Below the pieces are notes generated by a model that worked only from the letters and a program-made list of their open reading frames with translations, did no database searches and was not told the origin of the DNA. A program made the position numbers and the translations under genes. This document shows positions 1 through 11,961 of a stretch of 64,000 nucleotides of DNA, piece by piece. The stretch is from contig NW_027053046.1 of the NCBI RefSeq assembly GCF_011386835.1, forward strand, positions 1 to 64,000. Direction: 5' to 3'. Source of the DNA: Chrysemys picta bellii. Its lineage: Eukaryota > Chordata > Testudines > Emydidae. Within the stretch, counting starts at the first letter, position 1, and each line of letters starts with the position of its first letter.

Positions 1-437
1 ATGATCTGGAGGATGGTGTGGACTGCACTCTCAGCAAGTTTGCAGGTGACACTAAACTAGGAGGCGTGGTAGATACGCTAGAGGGTAGGGATCGGATACA
101 GAGGGACCTAGACAAATTAGAGGATTGGGCCAAAAAAAACCTGATGAAGTTCAACAAGGACAAGTGCAGAGTCCTGCACTTAGGACGGAAGAATCCCATG
201 CACTGCTACAGACTAGGGACCGAATGGCTAGGTAGCAGTTCTGCAGAAAAGGACCTAGGGGTCACAGTGGACGAGAAGCTGGATATGAGTCAACAGTGTG
301 CTCTTGTTGCCAAGAAGGCTAACGGCATTTTGGGCTGTATAAGTAGGGGCATTGCCAGCAGATCGAGGAACGTGATCGTTCCCCTTTATTCGACATTGGT
401 GAGGCCTCATCTGGAATACTGTGTCCAGTTTTGGGCC
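1..437 (+). pseudogene. CR1-A copy 1 reverse transcriptase fragment
   Basis: This is the RT core and thumb part of CR1 ORF2, which copies the element RNA during target-primed reverse transcription. The frame is open from the window start to the LTR insertion. The motif C box, FADDTK in the sister copies, reads FAGDTK here: codon 45-47 is GGT instead of GAT. One of the two catalytic aspartates is therefore lost, so this copy should be inactive even apart from the insertion. Downstream, [13 protein letters not shown] and [16 protein letters not shown] CR1 signatures are clear. The frame then runs into LTR sequence and stops at 494. Confidence 0.88.
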
Positions 438-880
438 TGTGGAAGCAGAGAAAGAGCTCACAGGAAGGGGATGCAATGCATGACAGTTCGTTAGCAAGAG
501 TTAGGCTAACTGTAACCCTAATAACGCGAGATTTGTAGAAGCGAGGAATGTGTGAGGCGGGTGAGAAAGAACTGTGTAAGAAGTCATTATGACCTGGTAT
601 AGATAAGGTGTAGAAGACCTTGTGTAGATAAGGTATAGAAAATATTGTATGTTGGCAAGAGTCAAAACAAGTGAAGAAATGAGATATCAAGATGGCCTAT
701 GTATAAACAAAACGCAGCTGTCCCTCGTTATTTCTGTAATGAAAGGTATAAATGCTTGCTGTAATTAGTTACCTGGGAGAGACCTGCTTAGCTCTCTCCC
801 TCTGGGCAATTGTGAGAGTTAATAAAGCATCTGACTTGCTGTACCTAAACAAATAGTGAGAACTCTGTTTTTCTCCGACA
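438..880 (+). mobile_element. Solo LTR A, copy 1, inserted in CR1-A
   Basis: This 443-bp insertion begins TGTGGAAGC and ends CTCCGACA (TG...CA). It is flanked by GGCC on both sides (434-437 and 881-884), a 4-bp target-site duplication. It interrupts an otherwise continuous CR1 reading frame. A TATA-like GGTATAAATG lies near 745 and an AATAAA polyadenylation signal at 821-826, spaced as in an LTR U3-R-U5. No internal retroviral genes are present, so it is a solo LTR. The 4-bp duplication fits a class I endogenous retrovirus, but the family is not identified. Confidence 0.85.
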
Positions 881-1289
881 GGCCCCACACTACAAGAAGG
901 ATGTGGAAAAATTGGAAAGAGTCCAGTGGAGAGCAACAAAAATGATTAGGGGTCTGGAGCACATGACTTATGAGGAGAGGCTGAGGGAACTGGGATTGTT
1001 TAGTCTCCAGAAGAGAAGAATGAGGGGGGATTTGATAGCAGCCTTCAACTACCTCAAGGGGGGTTCCAAAGAGGATGGAGCTCGGTTGTTCTCAGTGGTG
1101 GCAGATGAGAGAACAAGGAGCAATGGTCTCAAGTTGCAGTGGGGGAGGTCCAGGTTGGATATTAGGAAACACTATTTCACTAGGAGGGTGGTGAAGCACT
1201 GGAATGCGTTAACTAGGGAGGTGGTGGAGTCTCCTTCCTTGGAGGTTTTTAAGGCCCGGCTTGACAAAGCCCTGGCTGGGATGATTTAG
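881..1289 (+). pseudogene. CR1-A copy 1 ORF2 C-terminal segment
   Basis: This continues CR1 ORF2 after the LTR. Conserved C-terminal features are [54 protein letters not shown] and a final DKALAGMI before the stop at 1287-1289. The 3' UTR follows directly. It is separated from its RT core by the LTR, so it is not a gene of its own. Confidence 0.85.
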
Positions 1290-1376
1290 TTGGGAATTGG
1301 TCCTGCTTTGAGGACGGGGTTGGAGTAGATGACCTCTTGAGGTCCCTTCCAACCCTGATATTCTATGATTCTATGA

Positions 1377-1873
1377 AAGTCACAGGGGTCTCTGAGGTTT
1401 CCCTGGCCCTCATGTCAGCATCTCTCTCTGATGTCAGCATCTCTCTCTGAGGTCACCACCTCCCTAACACATTTGACCAATAAGCTGACGTCCTGCAAAA
1501 GGCCTTTGTGATGTCACTGCCATACCCAACCAAACCCTGAAGTGCTAATGTCCTGGTGCTGGCCTGACACTTTGAAGGTTTGAGCTACTCTGTGTGGATC
1601 ACCCCACTCAATGCGTCTTCATTCTAGGAAGCAAGCCGGCTAGACGGTAAAACATCAGAGGCTGCTCCCAATGCTACACTCCGTGTTTCCAAAATTACTA
1701 CACTTTATGGCCAGAAGAGACCTTTAGAGCATCTAATCTAAGCCCCTGCATATCATGGGCTTCCAGTATAGTACAATAGTTACTTTTTGGGCACAAACAT
1801 TCCAGAAAGGTATCTAGTCTAAATTAAATGACATTAAGAGATGGAGAATCCATCACTTTCCCTTTTAGTGAGT
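1377..1873 (+). repeat. Unit 0 tail
   Basis: This is the 3' part of an array unit after CR1-A. It starts at GTCACAGGGGTCTCTGAGG, holds the rest of the beta region and the tail with CATCAGAGGCTGCTCCC, and ends at the CCTTTTAGTGAGT border. The GATGTCAGCATCTCTCTC segment is duplicated, as in units 10, 14, 18, 22 and 26. Confidence 0.85.
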
Positions 1874-3346
1874 GCCAGGGGGATCCATTTCCCCTTCCAC
1901 TAGCTCCCCATTTACAGTGAGCCAGAACAGTACCTGCAGCAGGGAGCGGAAGTTCCTGAAGGCCTCAGAGGCGCAGCACCTGCAGTGTCTCAGGCACGTG
2001 GCGTAAGTGCAGGATGATGCGGAGCTGGTGCATCATTTTGGCCCTGACGTCCTCCTGCTGCAAGGGAACGAGAACCTGTCAGAGACTCAAAGGCCCCGAG
2101 GAATCAGGGGGAATTAAGGGAACCTGGAACCAGCAGTATTTCCACCCAGCACCTGCCGATCAATGAGAGATGAATTCACCTCCTGAACCCCAGAATGGAG
2201 TCTTCTTGTCCTTTCTAGTAACCTCCAGTGCCAACCCCCCTCCTTCTAGGGTGAGCTCCTGCTTCCTCCCACTCAGTGTTCTTGACAGCTGTTCCACCTC
2301 CAAACCAAACCTCAAGTTATCAGAACCCTCTTCTCCACCCCAACCCAGGTTGGGCATGGAGGCGGCTCTAGCGGAGGGGCCGGAAGGAATTCTGCCAGAA
2401 GTGAAGAGGTTGAGGGGAGGTTGAGATCTTGCCCCAAGTCATCCCAGACACTAATGCTAAGACACAGGATGGCAGCATCTTGTGTCAGTGGAGTCCAAGC
2501 ACTATTTCAACCCCACAGTTTTAGAGGAACTTCCCACAAGGAGAGGTGAAGAGAACCCCCAGCAATACACACACAGACACACACACACACACCACTCCTG
2601 GTGGTGGGAGGGGAACAAGAGAAAGGACAAAAGAAGTAAGAGATGAAGAAAAAGGAAGGAGGGATGGAGGAAAAGGTAAAATGAAAAGGACAAACGCTAA
2701 TATCCCTAGTGATTCTACGGGATAAAATCCAAGGGACGGAATAAAATTCTGCCACCTTGAACTAGTGTTTCCCATGCCTAGAATTCAGCTGGCACCAGAT
2801 GGATCAGACTGTGGAGGTTCCAAAACCTCTTGGAGGCTCTTACCTAATCAACAGGGAAGTCTGTTTTCATAGAATCATAGAATCATAGAATATCAGAGTT
2901 GGAAGGGACCTCAAGAAGTCATCTAGTCCAACCCCATGCTCAGAGCAGGACCAATTCCCAGCTAAATCACCCCAGCCAGGTCTTTGTCAAGCCGGGCCTT
3001 AAAAACCTCCAAGGAAGGAGACTCCATTTTTTTTTCCCCATCTTATATGGAACCAATCACCAGAGACCCCAACCATCGAAAAATCCCCAAATGTGCTTTG
3101 TTGCTTTTAACTAATTTCTAGTAAAATCAGTAAAAGGAAAGGAGAAAACTCGAAAGAGGCTCCTGCTCCCACTCACATACGTGAACCCTAATACTCTGTC
3201 AGTCCTCAAAGAGAGACCTCGAGAAGGAGACTTGCTGAAGCAAAACCACAGGGGTCTCTGAGGTTTCCCTGGCCCTGTGCTCCTGTCATGCCTGGCTCAT
3301 GTCAGCATCTCTCTCTGAGGTCACCACCTCCCTAACACCTTTGAGC
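1874..3346 (+). repeat. Array unit 1
   Basis: This is a full-type unit with the alpha segment near 1930-2060, a (CA)n tract near 2568-2602 and a purine-rich stretch after it. A minus-strand CR1 3' fragment and about 85 bp of unidentified sequence interrupt it at 2868-3110. It ends inside the beta/tail region, at TTTGAGCAA, where it is fused directly to the TTCACCTCCT segment of the next unit. That skips the normal tail and alpha, so a deletion or recombination joint lies at about 3346. Confidence 0.85.
2868..3026 (-). mobile_element. CR1 3' end fragment, antisense
   Basis: Read on the minus strand, this is the last codons of CR1 ORF2 (the conserved [17 protein letters not shown] end), the short 3' UTR and three terminal ATTCTATG-type repeats, at the left edge near 2868-2890. 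It is strongly 5'-truncated. A run of nine T follows at 3027-3035, and 3036-3110 is unidentified. It interrupts the CTGTTTTCTAG landmark of the host unit. Confidence 0.88.
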
Positions 3347-3738
3347 AATTCACCTCCTCAACCCCAGAATGGAGTCTTCTTGTCCTTTCTAGTAACCTCC
3401 AGTGCCAACCCCACTCCTTGTAGGATGAGCTCCTGCTACCTCCAGCTCAGTGCCCTTGACAGCTGTTCCACCTCCAAACCACAGCTCAAGTTATCAGAAC
3501 CCTCTTCTCCACCCCCACCCAGGTTGGGTAGGGAGGCGGATCTAGCAGGGGGGGCAGCAGGGATTCTGAAAGCAGAAAAGTGCGTTGCGGGGAGGTTGAG
3601 ACCTTGCCCCAAGTCATCGCAGACAGTAATGTTAAGCCACAGGATGGGAGCATCTAGTGTCAGTGGAGTCCAAGCACTATTTCAACCTCACAGTATTGGA
3701 TCAACTTTCCACAAGGGGAGGTGAAGAGCACCGCCAAC

Positions 3739-3773
<35 letters not shown>

Positions 3774-5521
3774 CTGGTGGTGGGAGGGGAACAGGAGAAA
3801 GGACAAAAGAAGTAAGTGATGAAGAGAAAGAAGGAGGGATGGAGGAAAAGGTAAAACGAAAAGGACAAACCCTAATGTCCCCAGTGATTCCACGGGACAA
3901 AATCCCAGGGAGGGAATAAAATTCTGCCACCTTGAGCTAGTGTTTTCCATGTCTAGAATTCAGCTGGCACCAGGTGGATCAGACTGAAAAGGTTACAAAC
4001 CTCTCCGAGGCTCTTAACTTCTTAACAGGGACGTCTGTTTTCTAGTAAAATCAGTAAAGAGAAAGGAGAAATCTCGAAAGAGGCTCCTGCTCGCACTCAC
4101 ATACGTCAGCACTAATACTCTCTCAGTCCTCAAAGAGAGACCTCGAGAAGGAGACTTGCTGAAGCAAAGCCACAGGGTCTCTGAGGTTTCCCTGGCCCTG
4201 TGCTCCTGTCCTGCCAGGCTGATGTCAGCATCTCTCTCTGAGGTCACCACCTCCCTAACACATTTGACCAATAAGCTGACATCCTGCAAAAGGCCTTTGT
4301 GATGTCACTGCCACACCCAACCAAACCCTGAAGTGCTAATTTCCTGCTGCTGGCGTGACACTTTGAAGGTTTGAGGTTGTCATAACTATAAAGGGAAGGG
4401 TAACAGCTGTCCTGTGTACAGTACTATAAAATCCCTCCTGGCCAGAGACTCCAAAATCCTTTTCCCTCTAAAGGGTTAAGAAGCTCAGGTAACCTGGCTG
4501 GCATCTGACATAAAGGACCAATAAGGGGACAAGATACTTTCAAATCTTGGGGAGGGGAAGGCTTTTGTTTGTGTTCTTTGTTTGTGTGGGTGTTCGCCCT
4601 CGGGACTGAGAGGGACCAGACATCAATCCAGGTTCTCCACATCTTTCTAAACAAGTCTCTCCTATTTCAAACAAGGCGTGTTAGTTTTCCTTTGTTTTCT
4701 CAACTTGTAAATGTACCTTTTACTAGAGTGTTTATCTTTGTTTGCTGTACTTTGAACCTAAGACTAGAGGGGAGTCCTCTGAGCTCTTTCAGTTTGATTA
4801 CCCTGTAAGGTTAATTTCCATACTGATTTTACAGAGATGATTTTTACCTTTTTCTTTAATTAAAAGCCTTATTTTTAAGAACCGGATTGATTTTTCCTTG
4901 TTTTAAGATCCAAGGAGTTTGGATCTTGATTCACCAGGAGTTGGTGGGAGGAAGGAGGGGAATGGTTAATTTCTCCTTCTTTTAGATCCAAGGGGGTTGG
5001 ATCTGTATTCACCAGAAATTGGTGGGAGGAAGGAGGGGGGATAGTTAATTTCTCCTTGTTTTAAGATCCAAGGGGTTTGGATCTGTATTCACCAGGGAAT
5101 TGGTGAAAGGTTTCTCAAGGCTACCCAGGGTAGGAAATTAGCCTTGGGATGGTGGTTAAGCTTAGAAGTTTTCATGCAGGCCCCTACATTTCTACTCTAA
5201 ACTTCAAAGTGGGGATACAGCCTTGACACAGGTACTCTCTGTGGATCACCCCACTCAATGCGTCTTCATTCTAGGAAGCAAGTCGGCTAGACAGTAAAAC
5301 ATCAGAGGCTGCTCCCAATACTACACTCAGTGTTTCCAAAAGTAGGAGACTTTCTGGCCACAAGAGACCTTTACAGCATCTCATCTAATCTCCTCCATAT
5401 CATAGGCCTCCTGTATAGTACCAATAGTTACTTTTTGGGCACACACATTCCAGAAAGGCATCTAGTCTTCATTCAATGACATCAAGAGATGGAGAATCCA
5501 CCACTTTCCCTTTTAGTGAGT
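3347..5521 (+). repeat. Array unit 2 (carries LTR-like element B)
   Basis: This unit is 5'-truncated. It lacks alpha and starts at the GAATTCACCTCC-equivalent region. A (CA)n tract lies near 3739-3770, beta at about 4148-4290, and LTR-like element B at 4378-5228 in the tail. The normal tail resumes with TACTCTCTGTGGATCACC after the element. Confidence 0.87.
4378..5228 (+). mobile_element. LTR-like element B, copy 1 (three internal repeats)
   Basis: This 851-bp block begins TGTCATAACTATAAAGG and ends ACAGCCTTGACA. It replaces nothing in the host unit: TTTGAGGT precedes it and CAGGTACTCTC follows, while uninterrupted units read TTTGAGCTACTCTC. AGGT on both sides is a probable 4-bp target duplication (one C is unassigned). 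TATAAAAT lies near 4425 and AATTAAA near 4858. Three tandem subrepeats of about 75-80 bp start at about 4905, each with inverted arms AGATCCAA/TTGGATCT around a short loop. No ORF is supported. It is probably a solo LTR of a reptile retroelement, of unidentified family. Confidence 0.65.
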
Positions 5522-6558
5522 GCCAGGGGGCTCCATTTCCCCTTCCACTAGCACCCCATTTACAGTGAGCCAGAGCAGTACCTGCAGCAGGGAGTGGGAG
5601 TTGCTGATGTCCACAGAGGCACAGCCCTTGCAGTGTCAACTTCCCACAAGGGGAGGTGAAGAGCACCCCCAGCAACACACACACACACCACCACTCCTGG
5701 TGGTGGGAGGGGAACAAGAGAAAGCAAGGAGGGATGGAGGAAAAGGTAAAACGAAAAGGACAAACCCTAATGTCCCCAGTGATTCTACGGCACAAAATCC
5801 CAGGTGGGCTATAAAATTCTGCCACCTTGAACTAGTGTTTTCCATGCCTAGAATTCAGCTGGCACCAGATGGATCAGACTGCAGACTGAGCAGGTTAAAA
5901 ACCTCTCCAAGGTTCTTACCTTCTCAACAGGCACGTCTGTTTTCTAGTAAAATCAATAAAAGGAGAAACTCAAAAGAGGTTCCTCCTCGCACTCACCTAC
6001 TTGAACCCTAATACTCTCTGAGTCCTAAAAAGGGAGACCTCGAGAAGGAGACTTGCTAAAGCAAAGCCAAAGGGGTCTCTGAGGTTTCCCTGGCCCTGCT
6101 CTCCTGTCCTGCCTGATGTCAGCATCTCTCTCTCAGGTAACCACCTCCCTAACACCTTTGACCCATAGGCTGAGGTCCAGGATAAGGCCTTTGTGATATC
6201 ACTGCCACACCCAACCAAACCCTAAAGTGCTAATGTCCTGCTACTGGCCTGACACTTTGAAGGTTTGAGCTACTCTCTGTGGATCACCCCACTCAATGCC
6301 TGTTCATTCTAGGAAGCAAGCCGGCTAGACGGTAAAACATCAGAGGCTGCTCCCAATGCTACACTCAGTGTTTCCAAAATTAGGGGACTTTATGGCCAGA
6401 AGAGACCTTTAGAGCATCTCATCTAACCCCTTGCATACCATAGGCTTCCTGTATAGTACAATAGTTACTCTTTGGGCACACACATTGCAGAAAGGCATCT
6501 AGTCTTCCTTCAATGACATCAAGAGATGGAGAATCCACCACTTTCCCTTTTAGTGAGT
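5522..6558 (+). repeat. Array unit 3 (short-II class)
   Basis: This is a 1,037-bp unit in which the middle of alpha (GCAGTGTC) is joined directly to AACTTCCCACAAGG just before the CA tract. About 0.56 kb is lost, including the recurrent open-frame region. The breakpoint is the same as in units 9, 13, 16 and 20. Confidence 0.9.
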
Positions 6559-7249
6559 GCCAGGGGGCTCCATTTCCCCTTCCACTAGCTCCCCATTTAC
6601 AGTGAGCCAGAGCAGTACCTGCAGCAGGGAGCAGGAGTTGCTGAAGGCCTCAGAGGAACAGCCCGTGCAGTGTCTCAGGCACCTGGCGCAAGTGCCGGAT
6701 GATGCAGAGCTGGTGCATCACTTTGGCCGTGACGTCCTCCTGCTGCAAGGGTACGAGAACCTGTCAGAGACTCAAAGGCCCCGAGGAATCAGGGGCAATT
6801 AAGGACACCTGGAACCAGCAGTATTTACACCCAGCACCTGCCCACCACTGAGGGATGAATTCACCTCCTGAACCCCAGAATGGAGTCGTCTTCTCCTTTC
6901 TAGGAATCTCCAGTGCCAACCCCCGTCCTTGTAGGGTGAACTCCTGCTACCTCCCCCTCAGTGCCCTTGACAGCTGTTCCACCTCCAAACCACAGCTCAA
7001 GTTATCAGAACCCTCTTCTCCACCCCCACCCAGGTTGGCCAGGGAGGCGGCTCTAGCAGGGGGGGCAGGTGGGATTCTGGCAGCAGTGAAGTGGGTTGCT
7101 GGGAGGTTGAGATCTTGCCCCGAGTCATCCCAGACACTAATGCTAAACCACACGATGGCAGCATCTAGTGTCAGTGGAGTCCAAGCACTATTTCAACCAT
7201 ACAGTTTTGGATCAACTCCCAACAAGGGGAGGTGAAGAGCACCCCCAGC

Positions 7250-7281
<32 letters not shown>

Positions 7282-8179
7282 ACTCCTGGTGGTGAAAGGG
7301 GAACAGGAGAAAGGACAAAAGAAGTAAGAGATGAAGAGAAAGGAAGGAGGGATGGAGGAAAAGGTAAAACGAAAAGGACAAACCCTAATGTCCCCAGTGA
7401 TTCTATGGGACAAAATCCCAGGGAGGGAATAAAATTCTGCCATCTTAAACTACTGTTTTCCATGCCTAGAAATCAGCTGGCACCAGATGGATCAGACTGA
7501 GCAGGTTCCAAAACCTCTTGGAGGCTCTTACCTTCTAAATAGGGACGTCTGTTTTCTAGTAAAATCCGTCAAAGGAAAGGAGAAAACTCGAAAGAGGCTC
7601 CTGCTCACACTCACATACGTCAACCCTAACACTCTCTCAGTCCTCAAAGAGAGACCTTGAGAAGGAGACTTGCTGAAGCAAAGCCACAGGGGTCTCTGAG
7701 GTTTCCCTGGCCCTGTGCTCCTGTCCTGCCAGGCTGATGTCAGCATCTCTCTCGGAGGTCACCGCCTCCCTAACACCTTTGACCAATAGGCTGACGTCCT
7801 GCAAAAGGCCTTTGTGATATCACTGCCACACCCACCCTTCCCCGGAAGTGCTCATGTCCTGCTGCTGGCCTGACACTTTGAAGGTTTCAGCTACTCTCTG
7901 TGGATCACCCCACTCAATGCCTCTTCATTCTAGGAAGCAAGCCGGCTAGACGGTAAAACATCAGAGGCTGCTCCCAATGCTACACTCAGTGTTTCCAAAA
8001 TTAGGGGACTTTATGGCCAGAAGAGACCTTTAGAGCATCTCATCTAACCCCTTGCATACCATAGGCTTCCTGTATAGTACAATAGTTACTCTTTGGGCAC
8101 ACACATTGCAGAAAGGCATCTAGTCTTCCTTCAATGACATCAAGAGATGGAGAATCCACCACTTTCCCTTTTAGTGAGT
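6559..8179 (+). repeat. Array unit 4 (full type)
   Basis: This is a complete unit of 1,621 bp with alpha, the recurrent open-frame region, (CA)n at about 7250-7280, beta at about 7656-7800 and the tail. It reads GGTGGTGAAAGGGG after the CA tract, a variant shared with units 17 and 21. Confidence 0.9.
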
Positions 8180-8762
8180 GCCAGGGGGCTCCATTTCCCC
8201 TTCCACTAGCTCCCCATTTACAGTGAGCCAGAGCAGTACCTGCAGCAGGGAGCGGGAGTTGCTGATGGCCTCAGAGGCACAGCCCCTGCAGTGTCTCAGG
8301 AATCTGGCGCAAGTGCCGGATGATGCGGAGCTGGTGCATCACTTTTGGCCGTGACGTCCTCCTGCTGCAAGGGAACGAGAACCTGTCAGAGACTCAAACG
8401 CCCCGAGGAATCAGCGGGAATTAAGGGCACCTGGAACCAGCACTACTTCCACCCATCACCTGCCCACCACTGAGGGATAAATTCACCTCCTGAACCCCAG
8501 AATGGAGTCTTCTTGTCCTTTCTAGTAACCTCCAGTGCCAACCCCCCTCCTTGAAGGATGAGCTCCTGCTATCTCCCCCTCAGTGCCCTTGACAGCTGTT
8601 CCACCTCCAAACCACAGCTCAAGTTATTAGTACCTTTGGACACAGACTGGCTAACCTAGTGAGGAGGGCTTTAAACTAGGTTCGACGGGGACAGGTGAGC
8701 AAAGCCCACAGGTAAGTGGGGAACATGGAGACCGGGGAGATGGGTCAAAAACGAGAGGGAGT

Positions 8763-10331
8763 GTGGGCTATATTGTCAGAGGGAAAGGAGGGTCAGGACA
8801 AAACTGGGAGGAAAGATCAAACCAGTATCTTAGATGTCTATATACAAATGCGAGAAGTATGGGGAATAAGCAGGAAGAACTGGAAGTGCTAATAAATAAA
8901 TACAACTATGACATTGTTGGCATTACTGAAACTTGGTGGGATAATACACGTGATTGGAATGTTGGTGTGGATGGGTACAGCTTGCTCAGGAAGGATAGAC
9001 AGGGGAAAAAGGGAGGAGGTGTTGCCTTGTATATTAAAAATGTACACACTTGGACTGAGGTAGAGATGGACATAGGAGACGGAAGTGTTGAGAGTCTCTG
9101 GGTTAGGCTAAAAGGGGTAAAAAACAAGGGAGATGTCATGCTAGGAGTCTACTACAGGCCACCTAACCAGGTGGAAGAGGTGGATGAGGCTTTTTTTAAG
9201 CAACTAACAAAATCATCCAAAGCCCAAGATTTGGTGGTGATGGGGGACTTCAACTATCCGGCTATATGTTGGGAAAATAACACAGCGGGGCACAGACTAT
9301 CCAACAAATTCCTGGACTGCATTGGAGACAACTTTTTATTTCAGAAGGTTGAAAAAGCTACTAGGGGCGATGCTGTTCTAGACTTGATTTTAACAAATAG
9401 GGAGGAACTCGTTGAGAATTTGAAAGTAGAAGGCAGCCTGGGTGAAAGTGATCATGAAATCATAGAGTTTGCAATTCTAAGGAAGGGTAGAAGGGAGAAC
9501 AGCAAAATAGAGACAATGGATTTCAGGAAGGCAGATTTTGGTAAGCTCAGAGAGCTGATAGGTAAGGTCCCATGGGAATCAAGACTGAGGGGAAAAACAA
9601 CTGAGGAGAGTTGGCAGTTTTTCAAAGGGACACTATTAAGGGCCCAAAAGCAAGCTATTCCGCTGGTTAGGAAAGATAGAAAATGTGGCAAAAGACCACC
9701 TTGGCTTAACCATGAGATCTTGCATGATCTAAAAAATAAAAAGGAGTCATATAAAAAATGGAAACTGGGACAGATTACAAAGGATGAATATAGGCAAACA
9801 ACACAGGAATGCAGGGGCAAGATTAGAAAGGCAAAGGCACAAAATGAGCTCAAACTAGCTACGGGAATAAAGGGAAACAAGAAGACTTTTTATCAATACA
9901 TTAGAAGCAAGAGGAAGACCAAAGACAGGGTAGGCCCACTGCTTAGTGAAGAGGGAGAAACAGTAACAGGAAACTTGGAAATGGCGGAGATGCTTAATGA
10001 CTTCTTTGTTTCGGTCTTCACCGAGAAGTCTGAAGGAATGCCTAACATAGTGAATGCTAATGGGAAGGGGGTAGGTTTAGCAGATAAAATAAAAAAAGAA
10101 CAAGTTAAAAATCACTTAGAAAAGTTAGATGCCTGCAAGTCACCCGGGCCTGATGAAATGCATCCTAGAATACTCAAGGAGCTAATAGAGGAGGTATCTG
10201 AGCCTCTAGCTATTATCTTTGGAAAATCATGGGAGACGGGAGAGATTCCAGAAGACTGGAAAAGGGCAAATATAGTGCCCATCTATAAAAAGGGAAATAA
10301 AAACAACCCAGGAAACTACAGACCCCAGTGA
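8763..10331 (+). pseudogene. CR1-B copy 1 ORF2, endonuclease and N-terminal RT
   Basis: This encodes the apurinic-like endonuclease (EN) that nicks target DNA, followed by the start of the RT. EN motifs are all visible: LYTNARS (Asn about residue 29), ITETWW (catalytic Glu about residue 56), [25 protein letters not shown] (Asp/Asn near residue 160) and SDHEIIEF (catalytic Asp-His near residue 230). The frame enters the RT at [15 protein letters not shown] and [15 protein letters not shown]. It then ends at NYRPQ because two extra bases near 10325 shift the frame; the continuation overlaps by four bases. The first Met was taken as start, but the true ORF2 start is not certain. Apart from the frameshift the EN looks intact. 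Confidence 0.9.
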
Positions 10332-11611
10332 GTTTAACTTCTGTGCCAGGGAAGATAATGGAGCAAGTAATTAAGGAAATCATCTGCAAACACTTGGAAG
10401 GTGGTAAGGTGATAGGGAACAGCCGGCATGGATTTGTGAAGAACAAATCATGTCAAACCAATCTGATAGCTTTCTTTGATAGGATAACGAGCCTTGTGGA
10501 TAAGGGTGAGGCTGTGGATGTGGTATACCTAGACTTTAGTAAGGCATTTGATACGGTCTCGCATGATATTCTTATTGATAAACTAGGCAAATACAATTTA
10601 GATGGGGCTACTATAAGGTGGGTGCATAACTGGCTGGATAACCGTACTCAGAGAGTTGTTATTAATAGTTCCCAATCCTGCTGGAAAGCCATAACGAGTG
10701 GGGTATCGCAGGGGTCTGTTTTGGGACCGGCGCTGTTCAATATCTTCATCAACGACTTAGATATTGGCATAGAAAGTACGCTTATTAAGTTTGCGGATGA
10801 TACCAAACTGGGAGGGATTGCAACTGCTTTGGAGGACAGGGTCATCATTCAAAATGATCTGGACAAATTGGAGAAATGGTCTGAGTTAAACAGGATGAAG
10901 TTTAACAAAGACAAATGCAAAGTGCTCCACTTAGGAAGGAACAATCAGTTTCACACATACAGAATGGGAAGAGACTGTCTAGGAAGGAGTACGGCAGAAA
11001 GGGATCTAGGGGTTATAGTGGACCACAAGCTAAATATGAGTCAACAGTGTGATGCTCTTGCAAAAAAAGCAAACCTGATTCTGGGATGTATTAACAGGTG
11101 TGTTGTGAGCAAGACACGAGAAGTCATTCTTCCGCTCTACTCTGCTCTGGTTAGGCCTCAGCTGGAGTATTGTGTCCAGTTCTGGGCACCGCATTTTAAA
11201 AAAGATGTGGAGAAATTGGAAAGGGTCCAGAGAAGAGCAACAAGAATGATTAAAGGTCTTGAGAACATGACCTATGAAGGAAGGCTGAAAGAATTGGCTT
11301 TGTTTAGTTTGGAAAAGAGAAGACTGAGAGGAGACATGATAGCAGTTTTCAGGTATTTAAAAGGGTGTCATAAGGAGGAGGGAGAAAACTTGTTCACCTT
11401 AGCCTCTAAGGATAGAACCAGAAGCAATGGGTTTAAAGTGCAGCAAGGGAGGTCTAGGTTGGACATTAGGAAAAAGTTCCTAACTGTCAGGGTGGTTAAA
11501 CACTGGAATAAATTGCCGAGGGAGGTTGTGGAATCTCCATCTCTTGAGATATTTAAGAGGAGGTTAGATAAATGTCTATCAGGGATGGTATTTGGTCTCA
11601 TAGACTCATAG
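10328..11611 (+). pseudogene. CR1-B copy 1 ORF2, RT core and C-terminal region
   Basis: This continues the same ORF2 after the frameshift. It begins with the conserved [15 protein letters not shown] motif A is [13 protein letters not shown] (about residue 68) and motif C is [10 protein letters not shown] (about residue 155), so both catalytic aspartate sites are kept. Motif B reads SGVSQGSVLGP, where CR1 elements usually have SGVPQGS. The C-terminal region has [26 protein letters not shown] and [20 protein letters not shown]. The final residues after SGMV are read-through into the nested antisense CR1-C. Confidence 0.9.
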
Positions 11612-11961
11612 ACTTTAAGGTCAGAAGGGACCATTATGATCATCTGGTCTGACCCCCTGCATGCTGCAGGCCACAAGACCCTTCCCTGGACTGTGCCGTT
11701 GAAGTCCCCAATCCTGTGTTTTAGTGACTTCAATCGGCAGGGACCCTCCTGCTAGTGATCCCTGCCCCATGCTGCGGAGGAAGGCGAAAAACCTCCAGAG
11801 GCTCAGCCAATCTACCCTGGAGGAAAATTCCTTCCCGACCCCAAATATGGTGATCAGTAATACCCCGAGCATGTAGGCAAGAGTCTCTAGCCTGACCCTT
11901 GTTTGCCATTATGCTATTTACGTACCATTGCTTGGTTTTCCTCGGCTACTATGTTTTACCA

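Larger units (their letters stand above)
1..1376 (+). mobile_element. CR1-A LINE copy 1 (3' part) with nested solo LTR
   Basis: This CR1 non-LTR retrotransposon is cut by the window edge. The visible part runs from just upstream of RT motif C to the 3' end. The 3' UTR ends with a tandem ATTCTATG-type repeat at about 1360-1376, the typical CR1 3' terminus. An LTR is inserted at 438-880. The left part matches the CR1-A copies at 44090 and 60388 nearly base for base. The right flank differs: it resembles the tail of unit 10 (duplicated GATGTCAGCATCTCTCTC) rather than the flank of the other two copies, which points to exchange between units. Confidence 0.92.

Noticed and set aside
438..880. Intact endogenous retrovirus at LTR A
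   Set aside because: Only one LTR with no gag, pol or env between; the CR1 frame resumes directly after it.
4424..4808. Short frames inside LTR-like element B, both strands (repeated at 13942-14413 and 52026-52497)
   Set aside because: No domain, and conserved only because the element was duplicated.
9452..9880. Long minus-strand frames inside CR1 elements (also 44433-44903, 49039-49467, 60731-61201)
   Set aside because: Antisense shadows of ORF2.
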